Source: HGM04593 sp045661205 (GTDB lineage: Bacteria > Bacteroidota > Bacteroidia > Bacteroidales > Bacteroidaceae). From it: a DNA stretch of 64,000 bases. The DNA lies in the NCBI GenBank assembly GCA_045661205.1, contig JAZRFE010000042.1:1-64000 (forward strand), written 5' to 3'. Shown here piece after piece: positions 34,927 through 43,276 of the stretch. Position numbers and translations under genes: made by a program. Under the pieces are notes generated by a model that saw only the letters and a list, made by a program, of their open reading frames with translations, made no database searches and was not told where the DNA came from. The stretch's first letter is position 1; each line of letters begins with the position of its first letter.

Positions 34927-35571
34927 ATGAAAATAGTAGCATTCGTTCCCATTCGCCTGAACAGCAAACGCGTTGTCGGCAAAAACTTGAAGCTGTTGGG
35001 CAACAAGCCTCTCATGCATTACATATTGGAGACACTTGGTGAGGTGCCTCTCATTGATGAAATATATGTATATTGCAGCGATGAGACTATAACAGCACAT
35101 CTGCCTCAGGGAGTGAAATTCCTGAAGCGCGATGCTATGCTCGACAGAGACGAGACACTTGGCGAAGAGATATACGATGCCTTCATTAAAGAGGTGGATG
35201 CCGACATTTATCTGTTGGGACACACCACATCACCATTCATCAAGGCAACTACTATAAACAATGCCATAGAAAAGGTACTCTCGGGAGAACACGACTCGGC
35301 ATTCTCGGCACAGAAGGTGCAGACATTCACATGGTTCAATGGAGCACCGCTCAACTACAGTCTGAAAAGAATTCCCCGCACTCAGGAGATAGAGCCGGTA
35401 TATGTAGAAACCAGCTCATTCTACATTTTCCGTCGCGAGATATGGACCGAAGAACACCAGCGCGTGGGAGCAACACCTTACATGGCACTCATAGACCAGA
35501 TAGAGGGTATAGACATAGACTATCCCGAAGATTTTGAATTCGCAGAAAAAGTAATCGACACGCAAAAATAG
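34927..35571 (+). CDS. CMP-sugar (acylneuraminate/Kdo-type) cytidylyltransferase
   Basis: The protein has 214 residues. The nucleotide-binding N-terminus is VPIRLNSKRVVGKNLKLLGNKPL, which resembles NeuA-type synthetases (P-x-R-x-x-S-K-x-x-x-x-K-N). The acidic metal-binding region YCSDET and RDETLGEEI follows, and IDIDYPEDFEFAEKV ends the protein as in NeuA/PseF-like enzymes. It activates an acidic 2-keto sugar with CTP. Its exact substrate (Kdo, neuraminate, pseudaminate or another) cannot be decided from sequence. It lies between kdsD and a DUF115/GT42-like gene. Confidence 0.85.
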   Translation: MKIVAFVPIRLNSKRVVGKNLKLLGNKPLMHYILETLGEVPLIDEIYVYCSDETITAHLPQGVKFLKRDAMLDRDETLGEEIYDAFIKEVDADIYLLGHTTSPFIKATTINNAIEKVLSGEHDSAFSAQKVQTFTWFNGAPLNYSLKRIPRTQEIEPVYVETSSFYIFRREIWTEEHQRVGATPYMALIDQIEGIDIDYPEDFEFAEKVIDTQK

Positions 35572-35574
35572 AGC

Positions 35575-36321
35575 ATGAAGATGGGTGAATACATTTGGCT
35601 GAAGACATGGAATGCCTTGAACTACATCTATGGCCTATTCATGTTTGACAGCCGTAAACGTTTGAAAAACCTTAGAAACATCCACGCCGGAAAAAGATGT
35701 TTCATCATAGGAAACGGCCCCAGTCTGCGCAAGGAAGACCTTCAGAAACTTTATCAGCGAGGAGAATATACCTTTGCATGCAATTCACTCATCAACCTAT
35801 TCGAGGAGATGTCGTTCTACCCCACATACTACTTTGTACAGGACAATAAGGTACTACTCAACAACAAAGAGAAGATACTCGAATACAAAGGCAACATCTT
35901 TATAAAATCGCACTATGCGAAACGCTACCACATTCCCGGAGCAACATATTACAACATGCTTTTCAACCAGAACCCCATTGGTTTCTCACACAACATACAG
36001 AATGTTGTGTACAGCGGACAAACAGTGGCATACTCCATGATGCAGTTTGCTGCTTACATGGGATTCAAAGAGATATATCTGTTAGGAATAGACTGTAACT
36101 ACTCCAAGAACAACACTGAAATAACAAGCGACTGCTATTTTGACAAAAAAATGTTCGACCCCACAAAGCCGCATAATCCACCCGAAGTAGACACCATGCT
36201 GAAAGCCTTTGAACAGGCCAAAGAGAGATGCGAGCCATTGGGCATACACATCATAAACGCAGCGCGTGGCGGCAAGTTGGAGTTGTTCCCACGAGTAGAA
36301 TTCGACACTCTTTTCGATTGA
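35575..36321 (+). CDS. DUF115/GT42-like protein, possible ulosonic acid transferase
   Basis: The protein has 248 residues and no signal peptide. The motif CFIIGNGPSLRKEDL near residues 42-56 is shared by GT42 sialyltransferases and by DUF115 (MptE/Maf-like) proteins, both of which are often linked to nonulosonic acids. Further matches are YTFACNSLINLF, PTYYFVQDN and IYLLGIDCNYS. It begins three bases after a CMP-sugar synthetase, so a role as the transferase using that CMP-sugar is plausible. I cannot separate GT42 from DUF115 by eye. The gene ends five bases from the convergent fluoride channel gene. Confidence 0.7.
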   Translation: MKMGEYIWLKTWNALNYIYGLFMFDSRKRLKNLRNIHAGKRCFIIGNGPSLRKEDLQKLYQRGEYTFACNSLINLFEEMSFYPTYYFVQDNKVLLNNKEKILEYKGNIFIKSHYAKRYHIPGATYYNMLFNQNPIGFSHNIQNVVYSGQTVAYSMMQFAAYMGFKEIYLLGIDCNYSKNNTEITSDCYFDKKMFDPTKPHNPPEVDTMLKAFEQAKERCEPLGIHIINAARGGKLELFPRVEFDTLFD

Positions 36322-36326
36322 CACCT

Positions 36327-36704
36327 TTACTGCACAAGCATATACCCGCAAGCTGTCAAAATGATTCCAAGCACAACGCTCAGTGCCACATAGCACAACG
36401 CTCCGCAATAATTTCCACTCTGCAACATCACCAATGTCTCGCGCGAGAAAGTGGAAAAGGTGGTGAACCCACCACAAATGCCATAGGTAAGAAATAGCGC
36501 GACACCACTCTCGGGACCTACACTTTTATTGATATACCCTGTGAAGAGACCTATCAACAGACAGCCAAAAAGATTCACTGCCAAAGTGCCGACAGGGAAT
36601 GCCCCGCCCATGTTTTTCATTGCAACGGTAATGAGATACCTTGCACCACCACCCACAAAACTACCGAGGCCGACAAGGAGTATGTTTTTTATCAAATCTG
36701 CCAT
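36327..36704 (-). CDS. crcB: Fluoride ion channel CrcB/Fluc
   Basis: The start at 36704 gives 125 residues and begins with the first membrane helix; the frame extends 8 codons further upstream without homology. There are four membrane helices, with the family motifs GSFVGGGARYL, VNLFGCLLIG and GICGGFTTFSTFS (the Phe box and polar track). It is a dual-topology fluoride exporter that lowers cytosolic fluoride. No fluoride riboswitch consensus is seen in its 5' region. Confidence 0.95.
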   Translation of the reverse strand: MADLIKNILLVGLGSFVGGGARYLITVAMKNMGGAFPVGTLAVNLFGCLLIGLFTGYINKSVGPESGVALFLTYGICGGFTTFSTFSRETLVMLQSGNYCGALCYVALSVVLGIILTACGYMLVQ

Positions 36705-36765
36705 TTTTGTAAAGAAACTGCGGCACAAATTTACAACTATTTTTCTTCCTTATCTGTTTTTTGCA

Positions 36766-36773
36766 TAAGTTTG
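36766..36773 (+). promoter_or_regulatory. -7 element for the endonuclease/phosphatase-family gene
   Basis: TAAGTTTG matches TAnnTTTG about 29 nt before the start at 36802. A T-rich stretch lies upstream. Confidence 0.5.
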
Positions 36774-36801
36774 TAGGAAAATAGAAACTTTCCACAAAAA
36801 A

Positions 36802-37821
36802 ATGAAAGCACTGCACTACATACTTATAACATTTGCACTGCTTACCACCATCGGTATCTACCCGCAAAAGGGCAAAGAGTATTGCATCGGATTCTACAAT
36901 CTCGAAAACCTTTTCGACACCATACACGACGAGGGCAAGAACGACTATGAGTTCCTACCCAAAGGGGTAAACGAGTGGACAACCAAGAAGTACAACTGCA
37001 AAATAGAGAATATCGCCACAGTGCTTGCCGAGCTTGGTACAGATGTGCAATCCGCAGGTGCAGCACTTGTAGGCGTGTGCGAAGTAGAGAACAGCAGAGT
37101 CCTCAACGACCTGACGAAAAGCGAAAAACTCGCACGCAAAGGATGGAAATATATTCACAGAGAGAGCAAGGACAGTCGAGGCATCGACTGCGCACTGCTA
37201 TACAACCCCAAGGAGTTCCACCCTACCGCCACTCGACTCGTTCCATACAAAAACAGCGATGGCAGCCGTCACAGGACACGCGGTTTTTTGGTTGTCAGCG
37301 GTACGCTTGCCAAAGAGCATATACACATTATAGTGAACCATTGGCCATCGCGATACTCAAAATCGCCGGCACGTGAACGTGCAGCATCACAAGTGAAAGC
37401 CCTCAAAGACTCGATAGTGGCACTGCACCCTGACACAAAATTGATAATAATGGGCGATTTCAACGACAACCCCGACAATGTGAGTCTGAAAGAGAACCTG
37501 AAAGCAAAAAGAGAGATTGCTGAGGTAAAAAAAGCAGATGAACTATACAACCCCTTTTGGGATATTCTGCGCAAGGAGAAGAGAGGCAGTCTGAAGTATC
37601 GCGACAAGTGGCAAATGTACGACCAAATAATTATAAACGGCAATATGTGCGGCAAGCAAAAGCACGGGCTCAGATACATAAAAAGTGAAATACATACGCG
37701 CCCATACATGATGAATGCAAGCGGAAAGCACAAAGACTATCCCAAGCGCACACATGCCGAAGGCAAATGGCTGAAGGGTTACAGCGACCACCTGCCGGTG
37801 GTGATTTATCTCACAAAATAG
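36802..37821 (+). CDS. Exported endonuclease/exonuclease/phosphatase family protein
   Basis: The protein has 339 residues with a signal-like N-terminus (LITFALLTTIGIYPQ). The metal-dependent EEP core is clear: FYNLENLFD, GVCEVEN, RGIDCALLY, VNHWPSR, IIMGDFNDNPDN, YDQIIIN and the C-terminal YSDHLPVV. These carry the Asn, Glu, Asp and His residues of the DNase I/exonuclease III-like active site. Members cut DNA, phosphodiesters or phospho-sugars; the substrate here is unknown. It may supply phosphate or nucleotides from extracellular DNA. It converges with the superoxide dismutase gene. Confidence 0.87.
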   Translation: MKALHYILITFALLTTIGIYPQKGKEYCIGFYNLENLFDTIHDEGKNDYEFLPKGVNEWTTKKYNCKIENIATVLAELGTDVQSAGAALVGVCEVENSRVLNDLTKSEKLARKGWKYIHRESKDSRGIDCALLYNPKEFHPTATRLVPYKNSDGSRHRTRGFLVVSGTLAKEHIHIIVNHWPSRYSKSPARERAASQVKALKDSIVALHPDTKLIIMGDFNDNPDNVSLKENLKAKREIAEVKKADELYNPFWDILRKEKRGSLKYRDKWQMYDQIIINGNMCGKQKHGLRYIKSEIHTRPYMMNASGKHKDYPKRTHAEGKWLKGYSDHLPVVIYLTK

Positions 37822-37853
37822 CCCCGACCACGAATAGTTCGGGCAAGGGCTAT
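37818..37853. terminator. Possible terminator between convergent genes
   Basis: ATAGCCC (37818-37824) can pair with GGGCTAT (37847-37853), enclosing CCCGA/TCGGG. The alternatives are nested and there is no clear T-run, so the call is weak. Confidence 0.35.
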
Positions 37854-37870
37854 CAGAAAGACATTGCTAT

Positions 37871-38488
37871 TCACTGCTGCATACGGCTCTGCACCATCTC
37901 CCAATCGATTATCTCCCATAGGCGATGTACATGTTCGGCACGACGATTTTGATAGTCGAGATAATAGGCATGCTCCCACACATCGATGCCAAGCAGCGGA
38001 ACCATATTGTGGCGAACAGGATTGTCGCCATTCTTGCAACTGAGCACCACCAGACGTCCCGAAGGCTCTTGTGCCAGCCACACCCAGCCCGAGCCGAAGA
38101 GCGAAGCGGCAGCATCCTCCATCATCTTACGGAAATTGTCAAACGAGCCAAAATCGAAATCAATGGCATCGGAAAGAGACTTCGATGGGAGATTTTCTTT
38201 TGGCGGATAGGGGGTGAACTGCTCGAAGTAGAGCACGTGGTTCAGCACTTGACCCGCATTATTGAGCAGAGGTCCCTCGGGAGCCTTGGCAACGACCTCG
38301 CGCAAAGTCATATTCTCGAAACGCGAATCCTTTACCAGACGGTTGTAATTGTCGATGTATGCACGCAAATGCTTGTCGAAATGCAGTTCTACGGTTGCCT
38401 GACTGATTACAGGAGTCAGGGCATTGCTCGAATAGATGAGCACCGGCATGTGATAGCCTACACTTTTGCTTTGAATGGTTGTGTCCAT
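37871..38488 (-). CDS. sodB: Superoxide dismutase, Fe/Mn family
   Basis: The start at 38488 gives 205 residues; upstream in-frame codons encode an unrelated hydrophobic stretch. The family signature DVWEHAYYLDYQN is present with metal-ligand Asp and His. The other ligand positions are LHFDKHL (His) and VLNHVLYF (His). SGWVWLA is the usual GWxWL segment. The first motif is unusual: family members normally read HHGKH where this protein has HFDKH. Iron use is likely in an anaerobe, but Fe and Mn forms cannot be told apart by eye. It protects against superoxide in the cytosol. Confidence 0.92.
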   Translation of the reverse strand: MDTTIQSKSVGYHMPVLIYSSNALTPVISQATVELHFDKHLRAYIDNYNRLVKDSRFENMTLREVVAKAPEGPLLNNAGQVLNHVLYFEQFTPYPPKENLPSKSLSDAIDFDFGSFDNFRKMMEDAAASLFGSGWVWLAQEPSGRLVVLSCKNGDNPVRHNMVPLLGIDVWEHAYYLDYQNRRAEHVHRLWEIIDWEMVQSRMQQ

Positions 38489-38615
38489 CGTAAAAATAAG
38501 TTTATAGTTTAGCATTAATATAAAACACAAAAGTTCCATTGCAATATTTTTAAAAAAGGATTCCAATGTATAACAATAGAAGTGGGGGAGATGTTTCGGG
38601 TATGAAAAGTTTTTT

Positions 38616-38623
38616 TAACTTTG
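38616..38623 (+). promoter_or_regulatory. -7 element upstream of the UvrD gene
   Basis: TAACTTTG matches TAnnTTTG. TTTC lies about 18-19 nt upstream. Transcripts from here would carry the hairpin repeat 38637-38702. A second TTTG (38699-38701, in CATCTTTGC) lies inside that repeat. Confidence 0.5.
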
Positions 38624-38636
38624 CAAGCCAAAGCTT

Positions 38637-38702
38637 GCGAAGATGGGCTGCACTCGTTACGCGTGAAAATAAATTTTCACTCACTCGCTTGCCCATCTTT
38701 GC
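38637..38702. repeat. Hairpin element with 12-bp arms and an inner stem
   Basis: Outer arms GCGAAGATGGGC (38637-38648) and GCCCATCTTTGC (38691-38702) pair over 12 positions with one G-T. An inner 8-bp stem GTGAAAAT/ATTTTCAC (38663-38670, 38673-38680) sits between the cores GCACTCG and CTCGCTT. The layout matches the elements near 13.9 and 54.6 kb, but the arm sequence differs while the pairing is kept. Confidence 0.7.
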
Positions 38703-38724
38703 ATCATAATAACAATAAAGAAGA

Positions 38725-41043
38725 ATGACTATAAATTACGAAAAAGAGCTTAACCCCTCGCAGCTTGCCGCAGTAGAATATTGCGACGGCCCTTCGCTGG
38801 TGATTGCCGGAGCAGGGTCGGGCAAGACAAGAGTACTTACATATAAGATTGCATATCTGCTGGAGCATGGCTACGAGCCATGGTCTATTCTTGCCCTCAC
38901 ATTCACCAACAAGGCTGCCAATGAAATGAAGGAACGTATCGCCATGCAGGTGGGACAGGAGAAAGCGCGCATGCTGTGGATGAGCACTTTTCACAGCATC
39001 TTCGCAAAAATACTGCGAAGAGAGGCTGTTTTTTGGGGTTATGAGCCAAACTTCACCATCTACGACCAAGCGGACTCGAAGAGCCTCGTGCGCAGCATCA
39101 TCAAGGAGATGCAGCTCGATGAGAAGCTCTACAAGCCCTCGACCATCGCAGAGCGCATTTCATCGGCAAAGAGCAACATGCTCTCGCCGACAGAGTACAC
39201 ACGCAGTGCCGACAGGATGAATGGCGACCAACGCTCGCGCATCCCCTCGACACACGAGATTTATCGCCGTTACTGCGAGCGTTGCCAACAGGCAAATGCC
39301 ATGGACTTCGACGACTTGCTGTTGAACACCTATCGTCTGTTCGACGAACATCCCGAGGTGCTTGCCCGCTACACCGAGCGTTTCAAATATGTACTTGTCG
39401 ATGAGTTTCAGGACACGAACTACGTACAGGGCTGCATAGTGTGGCAACTGACGCAGAGCCGTCGCCGCGTGTGCGTGGTGGGCGACGATGCGCAGAGCAT
39501 ATACTCGTTCCGCGGTGCAAACATCGACAACATATTGGGATTTACCAAACGTTACGGCGAGACAAAGATATTCAAGCTGGAGCAGAACTACCGCTCTACA
39601 CAAAACATAGTGAACGCAGCCAACAGTCTGATTGCAAAGAACAGCGAACAGATAAGGAAGAATGTATTCTCGGAGCTTGACCAGGGCGAGCCGCTGATAT
39701 TGTGCCAAGCATACTCGGACCTGGAAGAGAGCGAGATTGTCGCAAACAGGATACAATCACTGCGTCGCAACGAAGGGCTCTCTTACAGCGACTTTGCCAT
39801 ACTTTACCGTACCAACGCACAGTCGAGAACATTCGAGGAGGCACTGCGCAAACGCTCAATACCCTATCGCATATATGGTGGACTATCGTTCTACCAACGC
39901 AAGGAGATAAAGGATATAATTGCTTATTTCCGCGTCATCAGCAACCCCCACGACGAGGAGGCACTCAAACGCATCATCAATTACCCGGCGAGAGGCATTG
40001 GCGAAACAACCATGAAACATCTGCACGAGGCCGCAAACGCAGGCGCAGTGAGTCTGTGGAGAGTTCTTGCCGAGCCCGAGAACTATCAACTGAAAGTGAA
40101 CAAAGGCACACTTTCAAAACTCACCACATTTGCTGAGATGATAAAGGAGTTTACCGTAAATCTCGAAAAGAAAAACGCATACGAAATGGCCGTAGAAGTC
40201 ATTCGTCGTTCGGGAATTTCGGCAGAGATTTATGGCGACAACACAGTTGAGGGCAAAAGTCGTCAAGAGAATATCGAGGAACTTTTGAGCGGAATAAGCG
40301 GATTTGTATCGTCGCAAGAAGAGGAGGGCAACCCCGAAAACAGATTACCTGATTTTCTTGCCGAAGTGTCTTTGATGTCGGACAATGAGTCGCAAGACGA
40401 CACAAATGGAGAAAAGATTACACTGATGACTATTCACTCGGCAAAGGGATTGGAGTTTAACTCCGTATTTATCGTAGGAGTGGAAGAAAACCTGCTGCCA
40501 AGCAGCATGGCACAAAACTCGGCACGCGAACTCGAAGAGGAGCGACGACTCTTCTACGTCGCCATTACACGCGCCAAAGAGCACTGTACGCTCACCTTCT
40601 CGAAAAGTCGTTACCGCTATGGCTCTTTTGAATTTTGCGAACCCAGCCGTTTCCTTAAGGAGATTGACCGCGCCTACATACGCATGCTTGGCGACAACAC
40701 AACATATATAAAAAGTACACCGCGCCCGCAGGCACCGACAGGCGGCCCCACATTCACACTCACCAACAGAGTGCGCACCACCCCCACCCCACAGGAACCG
40801 CCACGACGCATCGTACCTCAAAGGCTGCAACGCGTAGCCACTTCAACAGCTCCCGCATCGGCAACAAGCAACGGCAATAACCCTTTGCGCGTGGGACAAA
40901 TAATAGAACACGAAAGGTTCGGCGTCGGCGACGTCATCAACGTCGAGGGTAGTGGCGAGAATGCAAAAGCAACAATAAAGTTCCGCAACGTAGGAGTGAA
41001 ACAGCTTCTGCTTAAATTTGCACGATACAAAATTATAGGATAA
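38725..41043 (+). CDS. UvrD/PcrA-type ATP-dependent DNA helicase
   Basis: The protein has 772 residues and is a superfamily 1A 3'-5' helicase. Motifs in order: the Q motif LNPSQLAAV, motif I GAGSGKTR, Ia TFTNKAANEMKER, II LVDEFQDTN, III VVGDDAQSIYSFRGA, IV NYRSTQNI, V TIHSAKGLEF and VI VAITRAKEHC. The C-terminal Tudor-like domain of PcrA is present (VGDVINVEGSGENAKATIKF). It acts in nucleotide excision and mismatch repair and in displacing stalled RNA polymerase or RecA. It is a single gene with a hairpin repeat in its leader. Confidence 0.95.
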   Translation: MTINYEKELNPSQLAAVEYCDGPSLVIAGAGSGKTRVLTYKIAYLLEHGYEPWSILALTFTNKAANEMKERIAMQVGQEKARMLWMSTFHSIFAKILRREAVFWGYEPNFTIYDQADSKSLVRSIIKEMQLDEKLYKPSTIAERISSAKSNMLSPTEYTRSADRMNGDQRSRIPSTHEIYRRYCERCQQANAMDFDDLLLNTYRLFDEHPEVLARYTERFKYVLVDEFQDTNYVQGCIVWQLTQSRRRVCVVGDDAQSIYSFRGANIDNILGFTKRYGETKIFKLEQNYRSTQNIVNAANSLIAKNSEQIRKNVFSELDQGEPLILCQAYSDLEESEIVANRIQSLRRNEGLSYSDFAILYRTNAQSRTFEEALRKRSIPYRIYGGLSFYQRKEIKDIIAYFRVISNPHDEEALKRIINYPARGIGETTMKHLHEAANAGAVSLWRVLAEPENYQLKVNKGTLSKLTTFAEMIKEFTVNLEKKNAYEMAVEVIRRSGISAEIYGDNTVEGKSRQENIEELLSGISGFVSSQEEEGNPENRLPDFLAEVSLMSDNESQDDTNGEKITLMTIHSAKGLEFNSVFIVGVEENLLPSSMAQNSARELEEERRLFYVAITRAKEHCTLTFSKSRYRYGSFEFCEPSRFLKEIDRAYIRMLGDNTTYIKSTPRPQAPTGGPTFTLTNRVRTTPTPQEPPRRIVPQRLQRVATSTAPASATSNGNNPLRVGQIIEHERFGVGDVINVEGSGENAKATIKFRNVGVKQLLLKFARYKIIG

Positions 41044-41123
41044 CCTAAAAAAACGAACAAAAAACGCTCAAAGACAAAAAAGGCGAGATTTTCTTGAAAT
41101 TTGTCCACGATGAGCACCAAGAC

Positions 41124-41150
41124 AGAATGTACTGAAAATCAGCACATTCT
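41124..41150 (+). terminator. Probable terminator hairpin after the helicase gene
   Basis: AGAATGT/ACATTCT and CTGA/TCAG pair around one A-C mismatch with a 3-nt loop, 80 nt after the helicase stop. The following sequence is A-rich, not a T-run. Confidence 0.4.
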
Positions 41151-41213
41151 TAAAATACAGCAAAAACACTTGAAAAAAAGTTTCATTTTTCCTCAAAAAA
41201 AGTGCTTACAAAA

Positions 41214-41246
41214 TTTGCATAATAGAAATAAACCTTGTACCTTTGC
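41214..41246 (+). promoter_or_regulatory. Promoter of the tRNA cluster
   Basis: TTTG (41214-41217) and TACCTTTGC (41238-41246) are separated by 20 nt, matching the -33/-7 consensus. The expected start of the transcript is about 15 nt before the first tRNA. Confidence 0.8.
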
Positions 41247-41267
41247 ATCGCATTTGAGAAAAACAAC

Positions 41268-41340
41268 GCGGAAGTAGCTCAGTTGGTAGAGCATAACCTT
41301 GCCAAGGTTAGGGTCGCGGGTCCGAGTCCCGTCTTCCGCT
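41268..41340 (+). tRNA. tRNA-Gly (GCC)
   Basis: A complete 73-nt cloverleaf with acceptor stem GCGGAAG/CTTCCGC, anticodon loop TTGCCAA (anticodon GCC) and T-loop TCCGAGT. No CCA is encoded. It is identical to the copy at 41597-41669. Confidence 0.96.
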
Positions 41341-41385
41341 CACTCAAAAAATAGTTGCGTGAGTCGGTGCGATTTACAACAAGAA

Positions 41386-41468
41386 GCCCAGGTGGCGGAA
41401 TGGTAGACGCGCTAGTTTCAGGTACTAGTGTTAGCAATAACGTGCAGGTTCGAGTCCTGTTCTGGGCA
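41386..41468 (+). tRNA. tRNA-Leu (CAG)
   Basis: A class II tRNA with a long variable arm. Acceptor stem GCCCAGG/TCTGGGC, anticodon stem CTAGT/ACTAG around loop TTCAGGT (anticodon CAG). The discriminator base is A; no full CCA is encoded. Confidence 0.95.
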
Positions 41469-41496
41469 CCGACGCTGCGCGAGACAACTTAAAACT

Positions 41497-41580
41497 GGAG
41501 GAGTGGCGGAATTGGTAGACGCGCTACTTTGAGGGGGTAGTGACAATTATGTCGTGTGAGTTCGAGTCTCATCTCCTTCA
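41497..41580 (+). tRNA. tRNA-Leu (GAG)
   Basis: A class II tRNA with acceptor stem GGAGGAG/CTCCTTC (one G-T), anticodon loop TTGAGGG (anticodon GAG) and a long variable arm. Confidence 0.94.
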
Positions 41581-41596
41581 CGAAGAAGTTGAAATT

Positions 41597-41669
41597 GCGG
41601 AAGTAGCTCAGTTGGTAGAGCATAACCTTGCCAAGGTTAGGGTCGCGGGTCCGAGTCCCGTCTTCCGCT
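41597..41669 (+). tRNA. tRNA-Gly (GCC), second identical copy
   Basis: Identical over 73 nt to the gene at 41268-41340, with anticodon GCC. A rho-independent terminator follows at once. Confidence 0.96.
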
Positions 41670-41671
41670 CT

Positions 41672-41705
41672 AAAGTCCGAAGTTATACTTCGGACTTTCT
41701 TTTTG
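41672..41705 (+). terminator. Terminator of the tRNA cluster
   Basis: An 11-bp stem AAAGTCCGAAG/CTTCGGACTTT with a 5-nt loop is followed by CTTTTT. Confidence 0.9.
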
Positions 41706-41737
41706 TATATATCCCCCAATCAAAAATACTATAACAC

Positions 41738-41770
41738 AAAAAAAAGAGACATCCGTTTGGATGTCTCTTT
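41738..41770 (-). terminator. Terminator of tRNA-Glu
   Basis: A 12-bp stem (41743-41754 with 41759-41770, core GAGACATCC/GGATGTCTC) with a 4-nt loop and a T-run on the minus strand directly follows the tRNA. Confidence 0.88.
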
Positions 41771-41771
41771 G

Positions 41772-41843
41772 TAGCGCCTACGGGAATCGAACCCGTGTTC
41801 CATGCGTGAGAGGCATGTGTCCTAGCCGCTAGACGAAAGCGCC
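41772..41843 (-). tRNA. tRNA-Glu (CTC)
   Basis: A complete cloverleaf on the minus strand. Anticodon stem CATGC/GCATG with loop CTCTCAC (anticodon CTC), T-arm ACGGGTTCGATTCCCGT. A -7 element TACCTTTGC lies upstream at 41860-41868. Confidence 0.95.
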
Positions 41844-41859
41844 GTTTCATTTTTGCTCT

Positions 41860-41868
41860 GCAAAGGTA
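41860..41868 (-). promoter_or_regulatory. -7 element for tRNA-Glu
   Basis: The minus strand reads TACCTTTGC, 17 nt before the tRNA 5' end. Confidence 0.65.
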
Positions 41869-41982
41869 CAGCATCTTTTTTATATATGCAACAAAAATCG
41901 AAAATATTTTCAAAAAAAATTCCCCTACCCGATTTTCGACATATATAACCGAGTAATCTCAAAGAAAAAAAATAGGACAATA

Positions 41983-42014
41983 TTGATATTCTGCAATCGT
42001 TTTTTATATCTTTG
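41983..42014 (+). promoter_or_regulatory. Promoter of the mannose-1-phosphate guanylyltransferase gene
   Basis: TTG (41983-41985) and TATCTTTG (42007-42014) are separated by 21 nt, close to the Bacteroidetes consensus. The leader is about 50 nt. Confidence 0.6.
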
Positions 42015-42069
42015 CATGCCAAGGCATAAAATCGGCTGAAGCATAAACAATATACAAGAAGAAAAAGAA

Positions 42070-43134
42070 ATGAACAATTCAAACCACCTTATAATTATGG
42101 CAGGAGGAGTGGGCAACCGTTTCTGGCCTGTCAGCACACGCGAAAAACCCAAACAATTTATCGACGTTCTTGGTTGTGGCAAGTCACTACTGCAACTGAC
42201 AGTGGAGCACTTCAAAGGCATCTGCCCACTTGAAAACACTTGGATAGTAACATCCAAGGAGTACGCACCCATTGTAAGGGAGCAATTACCGCAAATCCCC
42301 GATAGCAACATTCTAAAGGAGCCTTGCCACCGAAACACAGCTGCATGTATTGCATATGCAGCGTGGAGAATAAAAAAGATTGACCCAAGAGCCAACATGG
42401 TTGTTACACCAAGCGACCATCTTGTAACCGACGTCATTGAATTTCAGAGAGTAATAAAGTCGTCATTGAAGTTCGTTTCCGACTCGGATGCAATCCTTAC
42501 AATAGGAATCAAGCCTACCCGCCCCGAAACAGGATTCGGCTACATAGAAGCAGCACTCGGCAGTTCATCGCTGTCGAACAAGGAGATTTTCCGCGTGGAC
42601 TCTTTTAAAGAGAAGCCCGACATCGATACCGCCACCACATACATCAGCAAAAAGAATTTTTATTGGAATTCGGGCGTGTTTATCTGGAACGTTCAGACTG
42701 TGGTAAACGCCTTTCGCATTTACCAACCGCAGATTGCACAGATTTTCGAGTCGATGCTACCCTACTACGGCACCGACGAAGAGCCGAATTTGCTTGCCGA
42801 AAAATTCCCCTATTGCCGCAACATTTCGGTAGATTACGCCATTCTGGAGCATGCCGACGAGGTATTTGTGTTCCCCGCCGACTTTGGATGGAGCGACCTG
42901 GGCACCTGGACCTCGCTACACTCGCACCTGTCGCAGGACCTCAATAACAACGTACTCATAGGCGAAGACATTTCGATACACGATGCGCGCAACTGCATTG
43001 TACACACCGAGAATTGCAAAAAGGTGGTAATCATTGGAATAAGCGACTGCGTAGTAGCAGAGCAAGACGGCAACCTATTAGTGTGCAAACTCAACGAGGA
43101 AGAGAGAATAAAAGAGTTGACAAAAAAGAAATAA
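42070..43134 (+). CDS. manC: Mannose-1-phosphate guanylyltransferase
   Basis: The protein has 354 residues and makes GDP-mannose from mannose 1-phosphate and GTP for surface polysaccharides. Motifs: the pyrophosphorylase loop MAGGVGNRFWPVSTREKPKQF (residues 11-31), the FVEGERP-like EKPD segment, NSGVFIWN, and FGWSDLGTW. It lacks the C-terminal isomerase domain of bifunctional ManC proteins. It is a single-gene transcript: a strong terminator follows at 43157-43192. Confidence 0.95.
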   Translation: MNNSNHLIIMAGGVGNRFWPVSTREKPKQFIDVLGCGKSLLQLTVEHFKGICPLENTWIVTSKEYAPIVREQLPQIPDSNILKEPCHRNTAACIAYAAWRIKKIDPRANMVVTPSDHLVTDVIEFQRVIKSSLKFVSDSDAILTIGIKPTRPETGFGYIEAALGSSSLSNKEIFRVDSFKEKPDIDTATTYISKKNFYWNSGVFIWNVQTVVNAFRIYQPQIAQIFESMLPYYGTDEEPNLLAEKFPYCRNISVDYAILEHADEVFVFPADFGWSDLGTWTSLHSHLSQDLNNNVLIGEDISIHDARNCIVHTENCKKVVIIGISDCVVAEQDGNLLVCKLNEEERIKELTKKK

Positions 43135-43156
43135 TTTTAAGCACTCGACATAACAG

Positions 43157-43192
43157 AAGAGACTCCTTGCCGCAGCAAGGAGTCTCTTTTTT
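43157..43192 (+). terminator. Rho-independent terminator
   Basis: A perfect 14-bp stem (43157-43170 with 43175-43188) with loop CGCA, followed by a T-run, 22 nt after the manC stop. Confidence 0.95.
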
Positions 43193-43276
43193 CGCCGAAT
43201 TTGCACCTTCGGACTAACAATAAAACCACAATGAAAAACATATTGTCTAATTAAGCAAAAAGCTATTCAAACTATA

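Noticed and set aside
36705..36801. A possible fluoride riboswitch upstream of crcB
   Set aside because: The known motif (conserved GGNGAUGG and a paired CUCC-type end) is not present in the short A/T-rich leader.
38637..38702. An invertible promoter between inverted repeats
   Set aside because: The arms are only 12 bp, the -7-like sequence lies inside an arm instead of between the arms, and no invertase gene is nearby. I keep it as a structured repeat, with inversion as an unlikely alternative.
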